Below are positions 1 to 14,100 of a stretch of DNA of 64,000 bases, one piece after another (within the stretch, counting starts at the first letter, position 1; each line of letters starts with the position of its first letter). The translations under genes and the position numbers were made by a program. The DNA is taken from assembly GCF_964204865.1 (NCBI RefSeq), contig NC_135262.1, forward strand, positions 4,836,001-4,900,000, read 5' to 3'. Source of the DNA: Styela clava. Lineage: Eukaryota > Chordata > Ascidiacea > Stolidobranchia > Styelidae. The notes under the pieces were generated by a model. The model saw only the letters and a list, made by a program, of their open reading frames with translations. It had not been told where the DNA came from and did no database searches.

Positions 1-149
1 TCCGATTTTTCTAATATTAGTTCTGTTACGAGTTCGGGGACTGTATATGTTAGCTAAGTGAATAGTTCATTTACACAACTTGATGTAAAGGAGGCGAACA
101 ATATTAGTTTCCTCCATATTGGTACACACACTAACTTATGGAGCGCCAA
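1..149. mobile_element. hAT-type MITE, GGTACTCC family, cut by the window edge
   Basis: Matches the inner and right part of the family seen complete at 42335-42544 and 19195-19414: the 'acgagttcggggactgt' core, the 'acaacttgatgtaaag' segment, and the end 'ggtacacacac...ggagcgcc'. The left end lies outside the window. It is non-autonomous with no ORF. Confidence 0.75.
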
Positions 150-781
150 GCTTTTAACTGACTACATGTTATTCCCATAGATAGACCTGTAACCAGTAAG
201 AGGTTGTGAACCAGTTGCTTTCTACCTTTTGGGTGGGGCGGAAAACCTTAGTGGAACATTCCAGAGTCTTGTGTTGAGGAACCCCTATGCAGTCGATTAT
301 AAATGTTATCATAAAATATGCCACGGAACACCAGTATTGTATTATACTTATGGATTTGATCATATTTAAACAATACATCAATATCTCTGATTTAAATTGT
401 AATCTTGTGGAACCACTGAATTGTGCTGGTTGAAAATCATTTACCTAGACCAGGGTTCCCGAACCGCAGACCAATTACGATTTAATATAGCCCGCCAAAC
501 TTAAGTGAGCAATCAATCATACATACTGACCCCTTGCAGGCGCTCTCATATCCCGGCCCGTGAATATCCTTCCGCTTCAAATTTTGGGAATCTTTTGTCA
601 ATCAACTTTGTAAACCACTGATCTAGACACTTTAGCAGTGTCCCATGACAAGCAGTTTTCCAGTATTGTCATCTGCCGGCATTGGATGCTGTATTTTGTT
701 GATCACATTAACTGGTTACAATTTGACAATTAGTCGTTTCTCAACAACAACAACACTTTTGCAGAAACCCAAGCACTAGAA

Positions 782-1189
782 CAGGGGTTCCCAAACCAGG
801 GGTCGCGACCCCAAATTGGGTCGAAGTGATAAGTAGGTAAGGTCGCAAACAGTTCATGGGGTCGCTGAGGTGTGGTTGAGGCTGGATGTACAAAACATCT
901 GAGATTTGACAAACCATGTTAAATTTAGCAGTTTGTACCATGGCTTACTGTAAAACAGGCCCATAGGCATCGCTCTATGCTTATGCTATATAGAAAATGT
1001 AGGTGCTTATTGTGACATCACTGTTTGGTTTCAGCTTATTTTACTTAATACCACCACGTGACCAAAACTCAAAAGTCCAGTGAAATAAGCTCTAAAGTTT
1101 CATGAAAAATATATATATTGACCTGGGGTCGCACTGGACACTTGAAAGTTGTCTTTAGGGTCGTCCTGAAAAATGCTTGGGAACCCCTG
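782..1189. mobile_element. hAT-type MITE with perfect 8-bp target duplication
   Basis: The element starts caggggttcccaaacc and ends gggaacccctg, so the ends are inverted repeats. The flanking 8-bp duplication is CACTAGAA at 774-781 and 1190-1197. An 8-bp duplication plus CAGGG ends is typical of the hAT superfamily. The 408-bp body has no credible ORF. Confidence 0.85.
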
Positions 1190-1538
1190 CACTAGAACGT
1201 AACTGTTGCACCAACTCTTCACAACTATTTGTAAACCAACCCTACAAAGGTTTTCCCTGCACTATCCACCTCTTGCTAGAATGACACTAATGGATATCTA
1301 TCAATAAATATTTGAAATTTGTCTGACATATACACTTATCCAGAAATTCTCCCAAAGTTGCTCTTCCATAATAACACACGATTGAAATTGAAATAAGTAT
1401 TCATATAGGCAATATTTATGAAAAAAAAATCATTTTCAACACACTGCAGTGACACTACAGCTTTTATACGTTTCGTATAGTCACCAATACAGCCATGAAA
1501 TTCCAGATGCATGGATTTCCGAATAATCTGTGATTGAC

Positions 1539-1862
1539 CAGGGATGTGCAACCTTTAATACAGGAGGGCCAGATACAGATATCTGGGTGAAATTTTTCAA
1601 CATTTTATTCAACATAGTTATTCTAATAATTGCAGGCCCAAAATTTTTGGTTATTGATTTTATGATAGGCTTTGTTCGCTTCGCACAAGTAGGGCATTGT
1701 AACGCCATAAGCATAGATAACAAATTGGACTCAGTTTTCCACGCAAAGGGATTTGAATTACAAGCACATACCGGATTAAACTAAATTAAGAACTTGTTCT
1801 GCTAGCCACTCCTCCGCGGGCCGCACAATTTTTCCTTGTGAACCACAGGTTGCACACCCTTG
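1539..1862. mobile_element. hAT-type MITE
   Basis: The ends cagggatgtgcaacc and ggttgcacacccttg are inverted repeats. The left flank tgattgac resembles taattgac just past the right end, consistent with an eroded 8-bp duplication. The 84-codon ORF inside it is a by-product and not a gene. Confidence 0.65.
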
Positions 1863-2022
1863 ATAATTGACCAACAGGTAAACAAAACATTGTGTTGCGA
1901 TATTAAACCAGCAAAGTAATCTTTTCACATAAAAAGGGAAGCCATGTTTAAGGTAATCATACCAATGCTTAGTGTACATTATGCTCCCTTGTGCATGAAA
2001 TTCTTAGATTATGGAATAGGAT

Positions 2023-2028
2023 TTTAAT
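2023..2028 (-). terminator. Candidate polyadenylation signal of WDR59
   Basis: On the minus strand this reads ATTAAA, about 135 bases beyond the WDR59 stop codon at 2163-2165. It is the nearest good hexamer I saw. The cleavage site itself cannot be read from the sequence. Confidence 0.4.
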
Positions 2029-2162
2029 ACAAAATGATGTGTTGGATAGGTTGAATGCTATCAACACCATTTATCTTCATTGAATACACTGCTCACTCCC
2101 TTGGCGTGTCATCGTATTCAGTGTGAAGGTTCAGTTCGAACTGAGATGTTTTTCATTGGCAA

Positions 2163-5100
2163 TCATAATATAGTTCTATCTTGTCTTGGTCTGCACTCAC
2201 AACCACATCCCGTGGCACAAGACATGCTGCTTTGAAACCAAGACTCCATATGATCTGTGTGGCCTCCATGACCGCATAGATAGCAGAAACTCATAAGGTT
2301 CTGAACAAAAAAGTTTAGTTATTATTAAGAAGCAGAATGTTGCTAGGATGTTTCTTGTCATTGAATACACAGTCATTGAATACAGTGAGTATTAGGAAGT
2401 GAATAATTGATTCTTGGGAAATACAAGCAAACTTGACAATAGAATGACAAATAGGGAACACCGACTTTTGGGTGATTTTTGAAAATTAAAATCTAAAGCA
2501 AAAATACCAACATTTAAAAAAAAAAACAGGCAGAACACATCTTGGTGTAAATTAAATTTTAAAAATTCTTTTACCGGTAATTAAGTATGTCGAAGAACTC
2601 ATAGAAAAAGGCTTTCTAATCTGATTAATAGCCGATCAATAGCTCGGTAGTGTGGTGCATGGTGCTAAGCGTTAAGAATACGCTCGTCACCGCATCTCAG
2701 CCCATGTGCGGGATAATTATGTGCGAGAGGATTGCTGCTAGTCAGTTATGGCTTCCACCACCAACAAGGCCATGCATCTGAAACAAATAACTGGCTAATC
2801 AATCCCATACCCAACATGGACTGGTAACCGGACATTCGCCATATGATTAAGCCGCTCTATTGATTTTCCTCAAGAGACAAATATATAAATCCTTAAAATA
2901 CAGTATTCATGTTCGAAATGGAAAAAGAATCACCAACCTTGACAGGTAACTGACACAACGAACAATTCATTGCAAATTTTCTGCAGTATGTACACTGAGG
3001 CGATTGTGTCTCTGACTCACAGTACTGGCAGGAAATCATGAACACTGAAAATATACAAATTTGACATTATACATATCATTGGCTGCTTGTCAAAAGCTTC
3101 ATTTAAAGTGAATTTTATTTCTCTAAATATTGTAACAGTACATCATATAATCACTAATTGATGGACAGTGGTTCTCAAACTTTTCAAGACATGTCCCCTT
3201 TTTAGAATTTGTCAAGTCGCGCGCCCCAGCTCAAAAATAACTAGCTAACAATAAGCTACAAATAACAGATAGTAAAGCGAAAGTATGTTTTATTCAAAAA
3301 ATACCTTTAAAATAAGTGAATGGAACGTAAAGTTCAAAGATGAAGAAATGAAAATATCCAAAATAGTGCGGACGAGATCAAATCTAACAAATATTTTTAT
3401 TTTTGATCAGCTTCACATCCCCTCGCAAAATTGCCCCCCTTAGTGGGACGTGCCCCACTGTTTGAGAACCACTGAACTAGACAATTATGAATACGAATTT
3501 TTTAGTTGAGATCAGTGTTATTTGGAGAATAGCTAGAATCACTGTTATTTTCCTACCAGCTTTCTCTTAACGGTCCAATAATACAGTGGGTCGCGACCCC
3601 ATGAAGAATTTCCGGGGTCGCCTAACTTCTGTCAGACATGCGCACACAAGTGGATAGGATTCGAAAATTGGAAAGTGAAATTTGTGCTGGTCGGCAAATA
3701 CCGTAAAATTGCCCAAATTCAGATTTTTCAGCAATAACTCGACCATTTATTTTCCAAACGACTCCAAAATTGCTCGAATCTTTTTATAGCTTTTTTGATC
3801 ATGTTACATCCGAATAAGTTGTTGACCCGCTGGTACGCGAATTGGATTTATTGCCAGTCTGCGAGAAATTACGTTGATTTTTTAATTTTGTATTAGTGTA
3901 GCCCAGCGTTTCTCAAACTGTGTGCAGCGGCTCGCTAGTGTGCCGCAAGAGCTTTTTGAAATTTTAGAAAATAAGCTATTCAGATTACACATAGGCATGC
4001 ATGCAACGGGCAAGTTTGTGAGACTTCAGTATCTAGTATGAGACTGGGAATATAATTACATTTGCCTTATCGTTGTAGTAAGAGTGATTTTCTACTATGA
4101 CTGAAATTAAAAGCAGGAAAGGGAGCGACGGAACCTCGTTTTAATTGTTTCTCAAAACAGACACACACATCACCTTAACATTTGCAGAATAATTTGTTTA
4201 AAGATACCTTTATTTTGTTACAAGTGTGCCGCAGTATATTTTTCATTTGCCTAGTGGGCTGCGAGCATCCATTTGCAGTCGATATACAGGTACATTGTTC
4301 CTATTGAGGTAATTAAAATGATACACACTACTGATTTCTGAAGTTGCTCCACGTTTCTAGTCGTGGGGTCGCGAGTATCTGTGGGCTTTGATTTTATGAA
4401 AATTGGGATCTCGAAAAAAAGGGTTTGGGAACCACTTCCATAATACATCAATTTACTGACAATATGTTATTCTTTGCCCTATTTCTCATTTATGTCAGAT
4501 GGTTGAAAATGTTTCCATCCAAATAAAAGTGACATATATTTATAATTCTTTATGAACTAGAGTTACTTATGCATTGATTAAGAATACCTGAATGAAAACA
4601 AGAGAGCGATGCTCAAATATATGGACATGAAATGGTGCCAGTATGAAATCTGTCATGGTAGCCTACCGGTACTGTTTCGTAGCTGAGCTGCAGATTTGAG
4701 CTTACACGAAAGCGAAACTGCCATAAGGCGTATAATTTTTAATCTTGATGACATCATCGCACATAAGAAACGAATCCCATAGAGGCCATGAAAATTTTTG
4801 AAATAAATAAAAGTAATAACCTGGTGAAAAATACAATCTTCAACCACTGAAAATTGAAATTCGTCCATTAGTGAAAGACAAAAGCGAACAACAACAACAA
4901 CATAAGAGCAAAACAATCCACTTCGTGTCCAAAACCAACTAATTGCTTTATCAGAAGCAAACCTTACCTAATCCTGTGTGGGCCGGTGCAGGCTGTGATT
5001 TATATTTTAAAATCTCAGTTCTTTGGTTCAATAATCCCCATCTATCAAGTATATCTGCATATGCCTGTTTGAATGCATCATACTGAGATTCCTTACTGAA

Positions 5101-8100
5101 ATCTAGAAGTCTGAAAAAATGTTTGTTTTTTTGACAGTGATATATATTTTAGCATCATTCTGATAGGAAAGTATACACAATGGCTTTTTAGACAGTTGAC
5201 TTTCAACTCAACTGTGGTGGTAGCATAAAGGTCCTATTAAGGCAAGTGAAATACAATATGCCTGTGAAATCTGGTGAATGAGTGTCCATTAGGATCAGCG
5301 AGTGTCTCATCACGGTCAGCGAAATATGGTTAATGCAGGGTTTCCCGAACTGGGGTCCGCGGGCCCCTGGGGGTTCGTGACGACTACACAGGGGGTCCAC
5401 ATCGATATTAAAAGTCTCAAATATATACATTTAACGTATATCCACTGTTACATAGTCATTCATAACTGAGATAAATTCGTGAGTTGTAAATGTGGATTTT
5501 CCTTGCTTTCAGCGTCTGAGGTAGACCCCCCGTAATAACTGACTGTATGCGTTATTGAATTATCACCAGTCGATAACTTGTGCGACTTTGCCAAGATCAT
5601 TTGTGCCCCATTGCTGCAAGAAAGAGGCATGAAACCCAGTGCAGTTAATCGTATGAGTCTATCCAAGTATACACAATATATTTAGTTCCACGTGTTCAAT
5701 TACTACCAACAGTACACATATCGGAGTGTAAATCGATCATGATATCATCGAACTGCTCTTAGCCTACCAATATTTGACGTTAGTATGTATTAATTCCTAC
5801 TTTCTTGAGTTTTATTTCGTCAAAATATATATAGAAACATTGTCGTAGAGTCTGGCCTACGAGTTTGCGTGTCACAAATTGATCCGTCACATTAATGTCG
5901 TTTGTGTTGTTGTGTCCAAATGAAACATTATCCATCCCCGATGGTTAGGCACATAAATTGGTATAGGATGGGGATCCGTAAAAAATAATATCACAAACGG
6001 GAGTCCGCGACCCGAAACGTTTAGGAACCTCTGGGTTAATCCATTTCTAATTAAGGTCAATGAAATAGGGTCTGCGAGTGTCAGTGACAGTATTTCGATA
6101 ACTGTAATAGAACTGACCATAATTCACAGTCCTAATAAGACTTTTTTGCCACCTATCTGTTACACTTGAATTTGGATGAATAAATTCAAATTAGAAAAAT
6201 GCAACCAATGGTTACATAGATAACTCATTAGTGTCTTGAAATGCTTCCAGTGGCTCGACATAATCATAGAAAAGTGAGTCAGAGTGACTCAGTAACAAAC
6301 TTAAAAATACTCACTGTTTAAGTTTTTCATGATTATCGTGTTCATTGAGTTCATGATCAACAACAGGAGATTCTATATATCGGTAATCACTGTCTGGAGG
6401 ACTGTCCAAATAGTTTGGCAAATTGCTTGCTGAATATAACAATAAATGCGTTGTTAGACTCAACTATGATGACATCACAGATTAAAATCTCGGAATTTAA
6501 ATCCCATGCGTACTGCCTCACCCAGGGGCCATCCCATGCGTACCGCCTCACCCAGGGGCCAGGGTGTAATAAATTGTGTAGGCAAGGGGTGCACAACACG
6601 TGGCACGCGTGCCAAATTTGGCACGCCATACGCTTAAACGTGGCACGCGAATGGTCTTGTAAAAAGAAATTTTATTTATTTATGATATACATTAAAATAT
6701 AACGCTTGTATCGAAATCCGCAAATTTTCAGGACATTAAATTGTTTCAATGAATATATATTCGTTATTTAGTATTGTTATTCAAATTTGTTTAAAGTGTG
6801 TTTTACGGGAGGTAATTTACCATTACAGCGATTGTGCGTGGCTCGCGACAGAATTATTTCGAAAAGTTTCGCACACGTCCTCATTTGGGTTGTGCACCCC
6901 TGGTGTAGGCAATCCAAACTATAGTTCTCCACAGTCAAGGTGCTGTATATTTTACATCTCGAGTGTGATTTGCATGACAAAAATATTGATGGCATAAAGA
7001 ACCAAAGTTCTGCCCATAGCAGATGCAATATGCTCAAGGTGTGAACTAGATAGGATTTACATATTTATCCTGAGGGAGAGGAAAGTCGATAAGACGGCTT
7101 AATCATATGGTGACCCACAGCGTCTCGTCCGGTTACCAGTCAATCTTGGGGATGGTATCAGTCAGCCAGTTATTTGTGTTTGTAAGCATGGACTTGATGG
7201 TGGAGGAAGCCGTAACTGACCAGCGGAAGTCCTCTACGATGGCGAGAAGTTCAGGTTACCTCTCGCACATAACTATCCCCGCATGGGATTCACCTACGAA
7301 CCCACTGCGCAGGGTAATCAGAGGTGTGGTGGTGGGTGTATTCATAACGCTTAGCATGATGCGCCACAACAGGCCGAGCTATATTTACGGGCATACTGTA
7401 AATGTCTGTAATAAAACAAGTAACTCACTAGGTGAAGGACCGGCTTTCATCCACCATGGATCTGCAGGATTTTCACAGAAACTATTACTTCGATGTGAAC
7501 CATTGCTGCTTTCATTCTGCAATAATGCAATGAAAATCTTTACCAGGGTTCCTGTGGTTAAACTGTTCAGTAGGTTTATATAGAAAAGCTTCCAAGTAAT
7601 TTTCACAGATGTAGCATGACACAGAATATTTCATTTACAAACAGGGAATAGTGAGAAACATCGTCCCTAAGCCTAGAGTTGTAAGTCAAGTCAAGGCATA
7701 GGTCACCACAAAGCTAAGGCTCAATGGTGGTCAATTGGAATGTAAGATCAAAGATGGATGTACCCTAATATACCAATATTTGCTCATCTAATGCCTTGTT
7801 TTGTGTAAAGATGCCACAACAACCCATAATAACTAATCCTATTAATGAAAATTTGAGCCATTTATGTTTATGGGATCTCTGGATTGTTAAATGTATATTT
7901 ATTCCATATCTTGCAACTAGTATTTGACCAGATAGCTCAGCATGAAGTCACCGGTAGGATAGGATTTACATATTTATCCCGGGGGAGAGGAAAGGCGATA
8001 AGACGACTTATCCATATGGCGAACCACGGCCTCTCGTCCGGTTACCATTCCAAGTCGGGTATGGGATTAGTTATATGGTTTGTTTTCAGAAGCATGGACT

Positions 8101-11100
8101 TGGTGGTGGAGGAAGCCGTAACCGACCAGCGGTTACGTGAACCACCCAATGACGGCAAGGAGTCCAGCAATCCTCTCGCACATAACCATCCCTGCATGGG
8201 ATTCGAACCTGGGAACCCACGCAGAGTAATTCGAGGTGCGGTGGCGACGCTTTGCCCGTTGAGCCACACCGCCGCGCCAAGAGTAAGAGTTGACTGATTA
8301 TTACGTGCTTTCTATGAAGGTGAAAATGCACATTTTTGCGTTGTGTACACAGTTTTGTGGCAAGTTATTGAAATAAATTTGGTAATACACAACAAGCTTT
8401 CACCAGCCACTCCATATGCAGGGGCGAAGGGAACTTTATTTGCAACAGCTTCTGGAATAGTCACCGTGATTACGCCACCTGTTAAAAAAGCTGACTTTTT
8501 CAGCAGAAGGATTTCTGTTCAATGTTAATCTGTACAAAGAATAGAAATTTACCTCAAAACTGCTGAAAGATCCAGTTCTGAACAGAGGTACAGTGTTATT
8601 GTGAGGTATTTGATATCTGTCCTGTTTTATCTCGCTGTTCTCTACGAACATACAACTAATCATTGCAAGAGTCTGAACATCAAGAAGTTGACTGTAATGG
8701 TCGATTCTGAAAGGTATAAAATGGTTATCTTCAAGTGAGCTATACATACTCCAACCTCCACCTCTGGTCTGGTTCGCAGTGTTAACTGTATCGTTATTGG
8801 ATTTTTGGCAACAAGCATTTTCCCAGGTGGCTGAGCATGACCTGTGATGTCATTAGTCACAGATAACTGATGATGACCAATCAGCTGTAAATGTGAGATA
8901 GCCATGTTCTCTCTGTACTTAAGGGCTCAATTCTGTTGGTGGGTCTTGTGGATTACTTTGGTTATGTTTATGGGCATTTACTAATTATACATTTATACTG
9001 AATTAACACCATTGTCACAGTCCATGTCAGTTATGAAAATAGATTTCTAGACCTTTTCGTTAAAGTTCGCCCTTCGATAAACTTTGCATGAAAACTACTA
9101 TTCCTTCAAGCTTTAATAGATCTTCAGCTAGTATTATGCAATATTCCAGTTCATTAACATTCCAACCAAAATAAACATCAATTACAATTACTTACAATGA
9201 AGACAACAGCCCTTTCCCAAAACTAGTTGATGCCCATGGTCGATAATCAGACGATAACTTTGATTTATCTTGAAGAACTGAAGATTGAATCAATTCAAGA
9301 GATGACCATAACTGAAGGAAAGGCACATTGGTAAAGCAATGTAAAGAGAAGTAAATTTGTGAACAAAGCAGATTAAATACACATACACTGTATAAATCAA
9401 AAATATGAAGCATTTTCAAATGAAAATCTATGCTTGCAAAGAACTATTTACAATTAAGCATAATATGTATTTACAGACAACAACGACAATCTAAAAAAAA
9501 TTACTAATCAATGATTTAGGATGTAGGATTTACATATTTATCCAGAGAAAAAGGAGAGTCGATAAGACGGTTTAATCATATGGCAAACCACGGCGTGTCA
9601 TCCGGTTACCAGTTCATGTTGAATATGGGATTAGGTAGCCAGTTGTTTGTTTTCGGAACCATGGACTTGATGGTGGAGGGAGCTGTAACTTGCCAGTGGT
9701 TAATCGCACATAACTATCCCCACATGGGATTCAAACCTGCAAAGAAGAGGTGCAGTGGCGAGCATATTTCTAACGCTTAACATGACATGCCACAATGCCT
9801 AGGCAATTCTAAGAATACAGGTTCACTTCACTATTTATACCAATTTTTCACAGATTTCAAGTCTCAACTTATTTGCAAGTCAATGTATGCATAACTCACA
9901 AACAACAGAATATTTTAGATTAATATACTTACTTCAACAAGATCTTTTCTTCCAAGTCTGTCTGCGGCCTCACGATTCTTTTGGCAAGTTTGCATATAAT
10001 CGTATTTCGTGGGTCTGAAAAAATATGAAGAAATGCAGATGTGAATCAGTTACTCTCTCTTGATTACTCAAACTCTCAATGCACTGTGTATCTTTTCAGA
10101 AAGTAGTCATGATCATTTCAAAGAAAGGCGAACTAGCAATAAAATTGATACACATATGACAAAAGCTATATAGGGTGTCTATAAAATCCTAAATTATTTT
10201 AAAATCGAAGAGTTATATATTGTTTTGGCCCGCACAGATGTAATAAAAATACTTGAACAATTACTGATTAAAAAACAACAAATCTGGTTAAGATATATTG
10301 AGGACTACATAACAAAATTGAAATTGCAAAGGATTATATGGACACCCTGTTTAAAGCCAAACGTTTAAAAACGTAATCACAACATTTTTGGAAGAAGAAT
10401 ATAATGTCAATTGACAGTTTTATAGAATATAATTTGAGATGTCGGACTTTCAAACCATTCAATACCCAATTTTTTTTTACTATAGTACACTTGCAATCAG
10501 TGACACCAACACAAACTCAGAGAGAAAGCAGAAGCACTTTACTCCAATCAGCCGTATAGCAACTTATGTATGCTCTTTAACCCATATTTTGCTCCCTAAA
10601 AACCAATGTCTCCAAAATAAGGAATGGATGAATAATAGCTAGCAAGGGCTTTGTTTATTTGTGTAAATTGATGTTTTATTGAGCATAAGCAATTCTTTAC
10701 ATAAATAGTTCAGCTGTCATCACAAACAACTGAATATAAAGTTAAACATAAGACAAATGTTGCCTCTGCTATACCGCCAGTACTGAATGACCTGTGGAGA
10801 CCAGCATAGTAGTATTTTTATCCAGGAGGCATGCAGCAGTGGTTTTACCCACAATGCCATATCATCATGCTGTGCTGTCAATGGTCAGTTAAAGATTGGG
10901 AAATATCATTAGGGCACAGTTATCACAGGATGACAATTACCTGAATAAAATGTAAATAAGAACACATGCCCTTCAACACTTTACCCCAATAAGCCCTATA
11001 GAAACATATTTATTTTGCCCTCTAATTAGCTATATTCCAAAAAACACAGATTACCAGATTACACAAAATTAACTATCTTACACGACATATTCCTCAGCTA

Positions 11101-14100
11101 ATTTCTTATTCAATGTTAACACAGTAGAAAGGTCTTGAATGACAACTTTTCCTGCAGCTTTGTGAAGCCTCATCTGTAATTTATCTGATGACGAGGCTGG
11201 ATCGGACGATGATCCAACACTCTCCTTGACATGATGCTTCCATGATTTACGAGGTTTCTAAAACAATAGTTTCTCAATTTGAGTAATACAGAGGATAGGA
11301 GTTCATATCTATCTTGGAGGAGAGGAAGGCCTATAAGATGGCCTAATAATATGGCAAACCATGGCCACTCGTCCGGTTACCAGTCCATGTTGGGTATGAG
11401 ATTAGTTACCCAGTTATTTCTTTCACATGCTTAGACTTGACTTACATGATTGTTATGGTCTTTTTCTAAAGTAAGAATTGTGCTATGTGTTGGAATATGA
11501 AATATTGAATACACTTGGTAAGCGGTAATATAGTCCTACACTCTGTTAAAATAAACAATTTCTAGAAACTTCAAGAAAATTTATTTATTCACAGTTTTTA
11601 CACATTCCTACACTACAATAAAAACTTTAAAACTCAGCTTCAAATTGTATGTCACAGTGATAAGGAGAAACTCAACAGAGGACAACTGACATTGGAAATA
11701 TCCATTAATAGTTCAATAAAGCCTTATTATTTCTTAGACCCTGGATGGGTCGAAGGACCTGGTTGCGGAAAATAGAAGAATCAAACCTAAAATCTTTAAC
11801 ATGAGATTACAGTGTTATTTGAGAAATACAAAACATATGTTAATTACTTACACTAATAATACATAATTTTTATCTTCATACTATTTGGAAATTTTTTTGA
11901 AGATCATAAAAATTTCCTCATAAATTACAGTACCAAAATATAAATGATAAAAGTACAGTAACTGAGAACACTGACCTTTTCTTTGTAATAAAATGATTTA
12001 ACAGAAATATCAGAATTCTCGGTAGGACTTGTAGCGTATTGTGTTATGTGTTGCACAGCAGAGATTGGGCGACCGACTTTTAATTGTTTCTGAACCATAT
12101 TGTTGTTACGAAATGTAATAAGTGTTGCCAAACATCTGAAAATTGAGATCGAAGTTCAAAACATATCTAATTTATAGTAGGCTAATTATTAATTAGAAAA
12201 GAGTAAATATGTCAACTTTTACTTGTTTATATTACTAGACCAAACAGAGCGGGCTAAATAGCTTTACACAAAACATTGAATGCACAACAAAATAATTTAA
12301 ATGAATTGAAATATCAACAATAACATAACACTTTGAAATGATATGGAAAACATAGGCTAGTATGTCTTCCAAGAGTGAGACACTAAAAAAAAAATATTTC
12401 AGCTTTCTATAAGCTCGGACAACACTTTACTGTTTTCTTTTGGATAAATAACCAGATAACTAGTTTTAACATGATTAAAAAATTTTGTGGTTTACCAATA
12501 TTTACACTCATTAAAAAAGAGTTCATTTTCAAGTCTGCTGAAAGTTTGGGAAAAAATATCACTCAAAAATTTTAAACCATTTGTCATATTTGTAAAACAG
12601 CACATGAAGGCTATATGCATTACTGAAAATTCAATATTTCAGAATATTCCTGGTCACTGATGAATAATAAACCTTGTGTGTAACTCTACCTTGGTGCAGG
12701 TTTCGAACTTGCTTCAAATCCTTTTACTTGAGTCGGTCTCATGAAGGTTACGAGATGACCAGCTCCACAGAATCTACGTTTGGAGAAACAGAATTTTCTA
12801 CTTAGCAGGATGAAAATATGAAAATATTAACATAGACCATACCCGTATCTTTCCCGATGAGTACAGATAATTGATTACAAAATTTTGATAATTTTACAAA
12901 TGTATTTTGTTTTATGTTTATATGAATAAGTTTCCTCTCCTTATAAAACAAGAGAGAAATATCAAATGTAAAAATAAGTGTTCCCATAACGTCAAATAAA
13001 ACAGAAATTTTGTGGAAAAAAAAACAGGTCCCAAAAAAATTAAAAATAAACTCAAAACTGAACTCAGGTTGTGTACCATGTTAGGGTTCAGGTTGTGAGG
13101 TCCAGGGTTCAGCAAGATAGCACAAGGATTACCAATAATGTTGAAATTTTTCAAACTGCAACAAAGCTACGAACCAACCTTGCTCCACTCGTTCTCGGGA
13201 AAGGAATATTGACAAGATGTTGGTAAGTTCCAAACATTCTGTCATATCCCGACTGAGATTTCATGTTGGAATAAGGAGGAAAAATATCTTGATTGTTGAT
13301 TTCTGAATGCTGGAAATAATAATTCACTCAATAGATAGTCGAAAACATGAAATGGAAAGGAGCTTGAAGCTCTCACAGTTATTTTCAAATTCATTTTTAC
13401 GAGGAATTTTACAACTGCTGTAAGCAAACGGCCACTGATACGGAGAGACAGCTAGTTCTAGTTCATAGATTTCTAGGTTTTCCTTAACAGAAAGCAGTGT
13501 TGAATTTTTCATATTAAAATGAAGAAAAGTTTTAAAATATATTTCGTTTCAACCCAAGCGATAGATAGTTAGGAAAAAATGCATAAATATTCAACAGGTC
13601 AAATGATTTTCAACCTTCTAAATCTAAAAATAACATACTAGAGAGCATTTAAGCATGGATAAGCGTTACATGTTTATCCTGAGGGAGAGGAAAGTCGATA
13701 GACGGCTTAATTATAAAGCCTCTCGCCCGGTTATAACAGTCCATGTCGAGTATGGGATTAGTTACCCAGTTGTTTGTTTTGGACCAGCGGTTACGTGAGC
13801 CACCCTAAAGCGACGAGGAGTCCAGCAATCCTCTCGCACATAACTATACCATATGGCATTTAAACTTAGGAAACCACGCAGGCTAATGAGAGATGCGGTG
13901 GCAAGCATATTACTAAAACACCGCAGAATCGATGGTTGTTCAGAATAATCATATCTCTATTGCCAGATAGTAGCGATGCTCTTTTCACCCTTCTTGTTAT
14001 GTAGATTAAATCACATTATAGTTAAGTGGTCGCCATATCCATTGCTTAAATAAATAAATAAATAAAAATTTTATCTCGAAAGCTCAAAAAAAACTGAAAT

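Noticed and set aside
7107..7583. 158-codon plus-strand ORF
   Set aside because: It spans SINE sequence and then runs antisense across WDR59 exon 19, so it is a shadow.
7884..8297. 137-codon plus-strand ORF
   Set aside because: It is the antisense reading of the SINE at 7957-8282; the same peptide pieces recur in other SINE copies (9580-9780, 15127-15327, 52553-52783).
8436..8480. Extra WDR59 exon after exon 18 (acceptor-like 'ttttttaacag' on minus)
   Set aside because: Joined in the required phase it meets a stop at once; exon 19 at 7516-7429 follows in frame without it.
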